From NCBI GenBank assembly GCA_937858455.1, contig CALLYN010000476.1, forward strand, positions 1 through 12,900: a stretch of 12,900 bases of DNA, in the 5' to 3' direction. Below, in pieces: positions 6,799 to 12,900 of this stretch. The notes under the pieces are model-generated. The model saw nothing but the letters and a program-made list of their open reading frames with translations. It was not told the origin of the DNA and made no database searches. The translations under genes were made by a program, and so were the position numbers. How positions within the stretch are numbered: position 1 is the stretch's first letter; each line of letters starts with the position of its first letter. The DNA is from an uncultured Kouleothrix sp. (lineage in GTDB: Bacteria > Chloroflexota > Chloroflexia > Chloroflexales > Roseiflexaceae).

Positions 6799-7991
6799 AG
6801 TGCCGGATCCTGCGGCAGACGCGCGGCGACCCATTCGGCCAGCGCGCTGACCGAGCCGCACACGTCAGCTTTGGGCAGGTCGGCCGGTGCTGGAAACACC
6901 GCGCGCTCGACATCGAGATCAAAGCGCTCGGGTAGCGGGCCGGCGTACGCGGTCAGCGCGGCGATCGAGCGATCCATCAGCGACTCATCCTCGCCGGCGC
7001 GCACCGGGCGCAGGAACGCATTGGCGTAGCTGACCGGAATGTTCTGCTGGATCACCTCGATCAGCGCGAAGTCGGGCAGGTTGTGGGCCGCGAAAGTATT
7101 CTGCTTGCCGCTGGGGATGGCCGTCATCGCCGCGCGCAGCAGCGCGGCGACCGCCTGCTTGGCCACATCGCGCTCGCCGTGCAGGTTGGCCAGCAACCCT
7201 TGCCAGTGGATGTTGATGTATTTGTAGTAGGTCGCGCTGTTGAACGCCACATCGCCGATAAAGCCGGCGCCAACCTCGCCCGACCGATCGTCCACCGCCG
7301 TGTAGTAGTCGAACTCCTGATCAACGCGGTGGGTCGAGAAGGCGTGGGAAACCTGCACCGCCGCGTCGATATCCTTGAACGGGCTGGAGGTGGTCATGCG
7401 CCCGAACATTGCAACGTCGACGGCGTGCGGATTCAGCTTCTTGAGGCGCTTGTTTAGCAGCTCTTTCTCGGTCTCCAGCGCCATGAACGCGGCCGGCCCA
7501 AGCTCGCGGCAAACCTCAAGCATTTGATCGGTCAGCTCGGATACTTCTCGCGCGCTCAGGAACATCAGCTGCTTGGTCTTCAGTCGCTCGGCCTCGCCTT
7601 CAGCGCCTTTCTCGCCCTTGCCGCGCCCGCCCTTGCCGCGGGTCTTGGTGTCGTCGGTGGCGTCATCGGCAGCCGCCTGGCTCTTATCGGCCTTGCCAAA
7701 GCGCGCGGCGTGGTACAGGATCGCGTCGCGCACATCAGCGTCGACTTGGCGATGCTCAAGCTCGCTGCGCACCCACTCGGGGAGCAGCTGAGTGCGCTCG
7801 CCAAGCAGCTGCGCCTGTGCAAAATGATCGTGAAAGGTGCCGGAGCGGCGAATGCTGCGCTTAAGCGCCTGGCTGGAGATGCGCGCGCGGCGCACGCCGC
7901 CGAAAATAGCGTCCTTCGGGTCGCCATTGTCGTCGCGGTTAAGGTTCGATGGGGCGTGGTTCTGAAGCAGGTGAATCGCAATCAGGGTCAT
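6795..7991 (-). CDS. cas7e: Cascade backbone subunit Cas7e (CasC/Cse4)
   Basis: Cas7e forms the six-subunit filament that holds the spacer part of the crRNA. The product is 398 residues against 363 in E. coli. The N-terminus carries the family signature SNLNRDDNGDPKDAIFGG (15-32) and RISSQALKRSIR (37-48). Later blocks are VDVAMFGRM near 191-199, AFSTHRVDQEFDYYTAVDD at 217-235, YYKYININW-like strand at 255-263, KQNTFAAHNLPD at 296-307 and SYANAFLRPV at 321-330. Residues about 101-137 are a low-complexity Ala/Asp then Lys/Gly/Glu-rich insert that accounts for much of the extra length. ATG at 7991 with AAGGAG eight bases upstream; overlaps the cse2 stop as ATGA and cas5 likewise at its 3' end. 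Confidence 0.97.
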   Translation of the reverse strand: MTLIAIHLLQNHAPSNLNRDDNGDPKDAIFGGVRRARISSQALKRSIRRSGTFHDHFAQAQLLGERTQLLPEWVRSELEHRQVDADVRDAILYHAARFGKADKSQAAADDATDDTKTRGKGGRGKGEKGAEGEAERLKTKQLMFLSAREVSELTDQMLEVCRELGPAAFMALETEKELLNKRLKKLNPHAVDVAMFGRMTTSSPFKDIDAAVQVSHAFSTHRVDQEFDYYTAVDDRSGEVGAGFIGDVAFNSATYYKYINIHWQGLLANLHGERDVAKQAVAALLRAAMTAIPSGKQNTFAAHNLPDFALIEVIQQNIPVSYANAFLRPVRAGEDESLMDRSIAALTAYAGPLPERFDLDVERAVFPAPADLPKADVCGSVSALAEWVAARLPQDPAL

Positions 7992-8563
7992 GGTGTTTGC
8001 TCCTTGGTTACTGTCGATTGTGCATCGGGCTTGCCAATGTAATACTCGCGCATCCAGCGGCGCTGGACATAGTGATCAGCGTGTTCCCAGGCGGCCAGGT
8101 CGCGCAGCAGGCGTTCCCAGTCGAGCACCTGACCCTGGGCGTGTAGCAGGCGTACAATCTGGCGTAGGCGAAACGGCAGCTGCTCGGCGTCGGCATCGCA
8201 CAGCGCGGCGAAGCGCCGATCCAGGCTGATGCGCGCATCAGGGCGCTGGCCAGTCGCCGCTAGCTGGGCCTGGCGCACCCGGCCGAGCGCGCTGCCGAGG
8301 GATACGCCGTCGCGCTGGCGGGCGTGCTCGCCGCCGCGCGTAGTCAGCGCGTAGAGCGTGGCGACCAGAAAGTAGCGCTCCTGCTCGCGCGGGCGCTCAA
8401 TCGCAGTTGGCAGCAGCGTAAAAAAGACGCTGTAGCCGCCGCGCGCCTCTGCCAGCGATTGGCCGGCCGCGCGCCGCAGTTGGGCCAGCCCGCCGGGGTC
8501 GAGGCGCCCCAGCCGCGCCAGAAATCCGGCGATAGCTGCGGCGTCGGGGCGTTGTTCAGTCAT
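7988..8563 (-). CDS. cse2: Cascade small subunit Cse2 (CasB, Cas11e)
   Basis: Cse2 is the helical small subunit; a dimer lies along the Cascade belly and stabilises the R-loop. The 191-residue product is predicted all-helical and has the family landmarks: LARLGRLDPGGLAQLRRAAG near 15-34, FFTLLPTAI at about 47-55, a basic region around residues 100-130 with ISLDRRFAALCDADAEQLPFRL-type sequence, RQIVRLLHAQGQVLDWERLLRDL at about 133-155, and the C-terminal WMREYYIG. Length is a little above E. coli CasB (160). ATG at 8563, AAGGAG seven bases upstream, starting eight bases inside cse1 (ATGACTGA). Sequence in this family is poorly conserved, so position between cse1 and cas7 also supports the call. 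Confidence 0.93.
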   Translation of the reverse strand: MTEQRPDAAAIAGFLARLGRLDPGGLAQLRRAAGQSLAEARGGYSVFFTLLPTAIERPREQERYFLVATLYALTTRGGEHARQRDGVSLGSALGRVRQAQLAATGQRPDARISLDRRFAALCDADAEQLPFRLRQIVRLLHAQGQVLDWERLLRDLAAWEHADHYVQRRWMREYYIGKPDAQSTVTKEQTP

Positions 8564-10088
8564 TCGTCCACTCCTTTCGTCGTTTGTTCAGCTCGCTTCG
8601 TAGCCAATGCTCGGCCAGCACGCGCCGGCGCAGCAGATCAGACTGATCGCCAACTTGATCGAGCGCCTTCAGAGCGGCCTGCTCAGCTGTTGTGAGTGTC
8701 AGCTCAGCCCAGCCGCGCGCGAGCGCCGGGTAATCGCTCGCCGGCGAGACCTTGCCGACAAGCTCGTGAAACGGCTGCGCCAGCCGGGCCCAGTAGTCGG
8801 CCTGCATGCGGTCGCGCAGCGTGTTGAACCAGGTTCGCTCACCGCCATTTGGGCGCAGGTGTTTGGTAAATAGCCCCCCGAGCGTCTTGCCGCATTCCTC
8901 GGAGCGCGCCAGCATCTCGCGGATCAACTCAGCGCCAGCCTGATCGCGCAGCAGAGCGGGCGGAACCTCCAGCGCATCGTCGAACCACTCAAAGTTCTTC
9001 GCCTTCCCATCCGTTCGCAGGCCAATACAGCGAAAGCGGAGCAGTTGATCAGCGGGCAGCAGACTGTCATCGACCATTCCGCTCAGCTGGGATAGGATTG
9101 GCGGCCGTAGGCTGTGATCGGAAAGAAATAGCGCGCCGTACTCGCGCCAGAGCGAGCGACCTTCTCTTGGCTTAATCGACGTGATCTCCTTGCTGCTGGC
9201 CGCGATATAGTAGGCTGCGAACGGATCTCTCCACAGCTCGGATCCTTTGCGCCTGCTCAGGCCCATCTCATACAGAATATCGCTCACCCACGTGTCAGTA
9301 GGCGTACCGCAGCGCGTACAGCGCGCAGAGCGCTCAACCGCCTGGAGGCGCATCCGACGCGCTGGGAACGTCAAACTTTCGAGATACCCCACCGCATCCG
9401 TCTCAGCATTTTTCGAAACGGTTGTTGCGCCACTCCAAGCCGCTACGGTGGCGCGATCACCAGCGGCGATCTTCGGCTGAAAGCCAGGGGTTGTGAGCGC
9501 GAGTGCCAGCGTCTGTGCGAGCGTGCTGCCGATCGGCAGCAGATAGATCGGCGGGACGCCGTTGATCGAAGGCTTAATGCCCGCGCCGCCCGATGAGGCA
9601 AACGCGGGGATAGTAACCAGCGCTCGCGCACAGCAGGCTGGGCACAGCTGGTGCTCGGCGTCGTTCACATGCTGGAAGTGCGTGCGATTCGTGCCCGATG
9701 GCACTTCGGCCATCAGGTAGGCGACGGTTTTCTTCGTCGATTTGTCGAGCACCGCCGGCGCGTCGCTGGTCTGCATGAACGGCGCGACTGGATCGAACAG
9801 CCCAAAGCGGGCGCCGTGCTGCGCGCCAAATACGTCGAGCTTCGCGCGGTCGAGCTGGCCGGCCTCAAGCACATCGGCGATCTCAGCCAGATCCCACGGG
9901 TCGTAGATCGCCTGCAGCACCGCCGTCAGCAGCCGATGGATGCCCGCCACCGTCAACGGCGAGGGGTCGTACAGCGCGCGCAGCCGATGGGCGCGCGCCA
10001 GCAAGTCGTAGATCCCAAGCTCAGCGCGCTTTCCATCAATGTCGAGCGCTCTGATCCAGGGGTCGCGCCAAAGATTGAAGTCGGTCAC
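8556..10088 (-). CDS. cse1: Cascade large subunit Cse1 (CasA, Cas8e)
   Basis: Cse1 recognises the PAM, opens the target and recruits Cas3. The product is 510 residues (E. coli 502). It opens with FNLWRDPWIRAL, typical of the family, and contains SPLTVAGIHRLL near 43-54. Two CxxC pairs, C149/C152 and C257/C260, match the zinc-binding arrangement of E. coli Cse1. The segment VPSGTNRTHF (129-138) corresponds to the flexible L1 loop, and the glycine-rich stretch SGGAGIKPSINGVPP (166-180) to the PAM-reading glycine loop region. The C-terminal third is a helical bundle. Start is GTG at 10088: GTGA overlaps the cas3 stop and AAGGAG lies eight bases upstream. The end overlaps cse2 by eight bases. Confidence 0.96.
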   Translation of the reverse strand: MTDFNLWRDPWIRALDIDGKRAELGIYDLLARAHRLRALYDPSPLTVAGIHRLLTAVLQAIYDPWDLAEIADVLEAGQLDRAKLDVFGAQHGARFGLFDPVAPFMQTSDAPAVLDKSTKKTVAYLMAEVPSGTNRTHFQHVNDAEHQLCPACCARALVTIPAFASSGGAGIKPSINGVPPIYLLPIGSTLAQTLALALTTPGFQPKIAAGDRATVAAWSGATTVSKNAETDAVGYLESLTFPARRMRLQAVERSARCTRCGTPTDTWVSDILYEMGLSRRKGSELWRDPFAAYYIAASSKEITSIKPREGRSLWREYGALFLSDHSLRPPILSQLSGMVDDSLLPADQLLRFRCIGLRTDGKAKNFEWFDDALEVPPALLRDQAGAELIREMLARSEECGKTLGGLFTKHLRPNGGERTWFNTLRDRMQADYWARLAQPFHELVGKVSPASDYPALARGWAELTLTTAEQAALKALDQVGDQSDLLRRRVLAEHWLRSELNKRRKEWTND

Positions 10089-12838
10089 GATACCTGCTCC
10101 TTTTCGATCACAAGCCCAAGCTCAGGGTCGAGGTACAGCGCTACGCCGCTGAGGGCGGTGCGCCCATCTGGGCCAAAGATAAGTGGCGGGATGTGCTTGA
10201 GCAGCGGTGGCAGCTCGGGCAGCGGCCACTTGTCATTTTTGCGGAAGTAGGCCACCAGGCGCGGGTCGCTAATCGGCAGCGAGCGCTGCAGCAGCCGATT
10301 CTGCGCAGCGATATCGTCCTTCGCCACTGTGCCGAGTGGCTCACTCCCCGCGCGGTCGAGCGTCAGCCCGCCGGCGTGGTGGTAGAGCGGGATGACCGTC
10401 ACGCGCTCGCCCAAGCGGGTTTTGGCGATCTGCCAGCCGCTTAGCGCGCCGTCGTCGTCCTCGATAAATTGGATGCCATCCACACGAACGATCGCGTCGC
10501 GGCTGAGCGGGTCGGGGGTCAAGCGCTGGCGAGCCTGATCTTGCTGCTTGGCCTGTGCGGTTGCCAGCGCAGCGCGTGCGCTGGCCAGTGCGGCCGCGTG
10601 AGGTTGGTCGGCGGGCAGGTCAGGCGCCGCATACACCGCTTCAATCAAGGGGCGGTAATCGCGCGGCAGATCGATCGTGGCACCCACTCCGCCTTGGCGC
10701 GCCTGGAGCACCAGCCAAGTCTGCCAAAGCACGAACGGCACGTAGATATTCTTCCAGCGCTCCACATTCGGCAGGCCATCGGCGCCCGCGAGGCACTGCA
10801 CATAAAGGATTGGGGCATTGTGCGCAGCAGCGCGCAGGCGATTATGGCGGTGGAGCCGCCCGGCGCGTTGGAGCAGGAGGTCAATCGGGCAAAGATCCGC
10901 CACCATCACGTCGACATCGTAGTCCAGGCTCTGCTCCAGCACCTGCGTACCGATTATGATCAGCCGATCGCCAGGCGCGCGCTTGGTCGCTTTGCCAACC
11001 GCCAGGTCAACCGCACGCTCACGCGCCTGGCGATCGTCGAGCGGATAGCGGGCGTGAAGCAGGGTTAGGTTTGGAATATTCCGCCGCCGCAGCTCGGCGT
11101 AGAGCGCCTGCGCGTCGTCGACCCGGTTGCAGATCCGCGCCACCGCCCCGCCATGTTCGGTCAGATCGATCAGTCGCTGCGCCTGCGCGGCGATATCCTG
11201 ATCGGCGACAAACCTGATCGTGAGTGATTGCGAGCGAAATGCTTCCGGCGCGCTCTGAAGCTCCCGGCTCGCGCCATAGATCGCCAGCGCCGGGTAGGCT
11301 GACACTGGCGCAACCGTCACGCGATCGAGCCGCACGGCGCGCAGCCCAGCCAGATAGCGCCGCGCGAGCGCCTGGTGGCGATCAATCGGCAGCGTCGCCG
11401 AGAGCAGAATTACCGACGCGCCCATGCTCGCGAGCCAGCCAAGCGTGTGCTCCAGGATCGTGTTCATATAGGTGTCGTAGGCGTGCACCTCGTCGACAAT
11501 CACGACCTTGCCTGCCAAGCCAAACAGCCGCAGCATCGCGTGGCGCACATTCAGCCCGGCCAGCTCGATTTGATCGACTGTGCCGGCACCAAATGGCGCC
11601 AGCAGTGCGCGTTTACTCGACCCAAACCACTGCAGCACCTGCTCGTCGCTAGCGGCCCACGCCGCGCTCGTGCGCTGCGAGGGATCGCTGTCGCCAGCTC
11701 CACGCTGCCGTGTCAGGCGCCGCAGCTCGCGCTCGACCAGCGCCGCCTGGCCATGCGCGAGCTTGACCGCACCCTCTGCGCCGTATAGGCGGTCGAAGAA
11801 ATCGGTCAGGCGCTGAAACATCTGGTTGCTAGTCGCCATTGTCGGCAGGCCGAAGTACAGCTCGTCCGACGCACCCTGTTCAGCCAGGCGACGGGCCAGC
11901 GCCAATGCAGCCTCAGTTTTGCCCTCCCCAGTCGGCGCCTCGATGACAAACAGCCCTGGTATCGGCAAATCGGCGGCGTCGAGTGTGTCGATCTGGAGCT
12001 GAAGATCGCGTATGTCGGCGCGACCGGGGAAGGTCGCTTGAAAGCCGGCATAAACTGCAGGCTTGCGCTCAGTGATCAGGCCGATCTCGGCCAGCGCGTC
12101 GAGCGCCCGGCCGGCGCTGATCTCTAGATAGCGATCGAGCGACGAGGAGCAGTCTGGGCGGAAGTAGTAGGCATTTGACGCGACCCAATCGGCGATTACG
12201 GTCAGGCCCGTCAGCGCTGCGGTCGCCGGTCGCACCCGGCGCGGCTGCCCGATCGCAGCAAGTGCGCCAGTGGCTGGCCCGAGCGCCGCGCGCAACAGCT
12301 GATAACCTTCAGAACGCAGGATGTTCCAGCTCGCTGGCTCGTGGCGCGCCAGGTAGCCTCCCACCGAACTTTCCAGATCGCCAGCGAACCAGCCATGGTG
12401 GCCGCCTGCTGCATCGCGGATCGCATATAGTGCATCACGATGTAAGCCTGGCTCGATCGCCGCTAACTGCGCATTCAGCCACCAGGCGCTGACCGCGCTA
12501 TGCGCCGGTGGCGCGTCGCCATCGGTGCCAAGATCAAACCCATCGCGCAGCAGCCGCGCGTTCTGAAGCTTTGCGCCGGGTGTGCTCTGCTGGCGCTGGA
12601 ATGGCGCGGAGATCTTGCCAATATCATGCAGCGCGATGATAAACGGTAGCCAGGCGTCAAGCTGATCCAGATCGGCGCCGGCCCATGCGTAGCGCATAGC
12701 AGTACGGACGCGGCGCGATCCGTTGGTAGTCAGCAGCGCGCGCGCCACCAGCGCTACGTCGATCATATGGAAGAGCGCGGGATGGTAGCGCTCGTCGTCG
12801 GTGGTCTTGCCCCAAAGCAGTAGCACTGGATCAGCCAT
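10085..12838 (-). CDS. cas3: CRISPR-associated helicase/nuclease Cas3, type I-E
   Basis: Cas3 is recruited to Cascade-bound targets and unwinds and cuts the displaced strand. From the ATG at 12838 it is 917 residues (E. coli 888). HD nuclease domain: H24, the core motif ALHDIGK with H71/D72 and K75, H113, the pair H147/H148 in GGHHG, and D217 in IADW. Superfamily 2 helicase: Walker A APTGEGKT (301-308), DEVH box (449-452), SAT motif (480-482) and motif VI QRAGRLHRH (657-665). A C-terminal domain follows from about 780. All motifs are intact. An ATG six codons upstream (12856) is possible, but GGAGG six bases before 12838 and the overlap with an upstream stop (ATGGCTGA, the same eight-base pattern as cse1/cse2) favour the shorter form. 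It ends in a GTGA overlap with cse1. Confidence 0.97.
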   Translation of the reverse strand: MADPVLLLWGKTTDDERYHPALFHMIDVALVARALLTTNGSRRVRTAMRYAWAGADLDQLDAWLPFIIALHDIGKISAPFQRQQSTPGAKLQNARLLRDGFDLGTDGDAPPAHSAVSAWWLNAQLAAIEPGLHRDALYAIRDAAGGHHGWFAGDLESSVGGYLARHEPASWNILRSEGYQLLRAALGPATGALAAIGQPRRVRPATAALTGLTVIADWVASNAYYFRPDCSSSLDRYLEISAGRALDALAEIGLITERKPAVYAGFQATFPGRADIRDLQLQIDTLDAADLPIPGLFVIEAPTGEGKTEAALALARRLAEQGASDELYFGLPTMATSNQMFQRLTDFFDRLYGAEGAVKLAHGQAALVERELRRLTRQRGAGDSDPSQRTSAAWAASDEQVLQWFGSSKRALLAPFGAGTVDQIELAGLNVRHAMLRLFGLAGKVVIVDEVHAYDTYMNTILEHTLGWLASMGASVILLSATLPIDRHQALARRYLAGLRAVRLDRVTVAPVSAYPALAIYGASRELQSAPEAFRSQSLTIRFVADQDIAAQAQRLIDLTEHGGAVARICNRVDDAQALYAELRRRNIPNLTLLHARYPLDDRQARERAVDLAVGKATKRAPGDRLIIIGTQVLEQSLDYDVDVMVADLCPIDLLLQRAGRLHRHNRLRAAAHNAPILYVQCLAGADGLPNVERWKNIYVPFVLWQTWLVLQARQGGVGATIDLPRDYRPLIEAVYAAPDLPADQPHAAALASARAALATAQAKQQDQARQRLTPDPLSRDAIVRVDGIQFIEDDDGALSGWQIAKTRLGERVTVIPLYHHAGGLTLDRAGSEPLGTVAKDDIAAQNRLLQRSLPISDPRLVAYFRKNDKWPLPELPPLLKHIPPLIFGPDGRTALSGVALYLDPELGLVIEKEQVS
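10097..10102 (-). promoter_or_regulatory. Ribosome binding site of cse1
   Basis: AAGGAG on the minus strand, eight bases before the GTG start at 10086-10088, inside the 3' end of cas3. It supports the GTG start at the GTGA overlap. Confidence 0.65.
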
Positions 12839-12900
12839 CTGCCACCTCCATCCCATACGCCCGCGCCATCTCGCGCACCTCGGCGGCGATCTCCTCGCGG
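12831..12900 (-). CDS. C-terminal end of an unidentified gene upstream of cas3 (partial)
   Basis: Reading the minus strand from the window edge gives an open frame of 22 codons, REEIAAEVREMARAYG followed by MEVADG, ending in TGA at 12831-12833. The composition is that of an ordinary helical protein end, not a chance frame, and the stop falls inside the cas3 start as ATGGCTGA, the same eight-base overlap used between cse1 and cse2. It is therefore likely the previous gene of the same operon, translationally coupled to cas3. Too little is visible to identify it; WYL-type regulators sit beside some type I-E loci and can end in a similar helix, but that is only a guess. Confidence 0.5.
   Translation of the reverse strand, partial: REEIAAEVREMARAYGMEVADG
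12845..12849 (-). promoter_or_regulatory. Ribosome binding site deciding the cas3 start
   Basis: GGAGG on the minus strand, six bases before the ATG at 12836-12838. No comparable element precedes the in-frame ATG at 12854-12856, so the downstream ATG is preferred. Confidence 0.7.

Noticed and set aside
6799..6861. Longer cas5 with 21 extra N-terminal codons
   Set aside because: The extension lies inside cas7, is arginine-rich and is absent from the family; the ATGA overlap marks the likely start.
12839..12856. Longer cas3 starting six codons upstream
   Set aside because: No ribosome binding site precedes it, and these bases are better explained as the end of the upstream gene plus the cas3 ribosome binding site.

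Overview
This window is one complete type I-E CRISPR-Cas locus, read on the minus strand. The array occupies the left third and the effector and adaptation genes fill the right two thirds. The DNA is GC-rich throughout except in a few spacers. High GC, operonic I-E cas genes without IHF-style leader spacing, and GC-rich 21-bp tandem repeats beside the array would fit a filamentous or phototrophic Chloroflexota (Chloroflexia-like) bacterium. That assignment is a guess from overall character; no marker gene is present, and a high-GC actinobacterium is not excluded.

Layout, left to right. (1) 1-179: degenerate 21-bp tandem repeats. (2) 180-456: no credible gene; two adjacent small hairpins lie at 413-456 and touch the last CRISPR repeat. 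(3) 457-4148: CRISPR array of 61 repeats and 60 spacers on a 61-bp pitch (four units are 62 bp). (4) 4149-4164: only 16 bp between the array and cas2, where the leader should be. (5) 4165-12838: cas2, cas1, cas6e, cas5, cas7, cse2 (casB), cse1 (casA) and cas3, all on the minus strand, so transcription runs cas3 to cas2 and then into the array. (6) 12831-12900: the probable C-terminal end of another gene overlapping the cas3 start.

How it works together (family knowledge). Cas1-Cas2 insert new spacers next to the leader, here the cas2 side at about 4148. The array transcript is cut by Cas6e 8 nt before the end of each repeat, leaving the 5' handle GUGAACCG. Cse1, Cse2, Cas7, Cas5 and Cas6e form Cascade on the crRNA, and Cas3 (HD nuclease plus helicase) degrades bound target DNA. 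Every catalytic motif I could check is intact, repeats are almost identical, and genes overlap by 4 or 8 nt (one 2-nt gap), so the locus looks functional.

The system is canonical I-E; I do not see an undescribed system. The points worth a second look are the missing or coding-embedded leader, the PAM-derived base attached to each spacer with one exception, a handle mutation in one repeat, runs of AT-rich spacers, a charged low-complexity insert in Cas7, and the hairpins and tandem repeats at the distal end.
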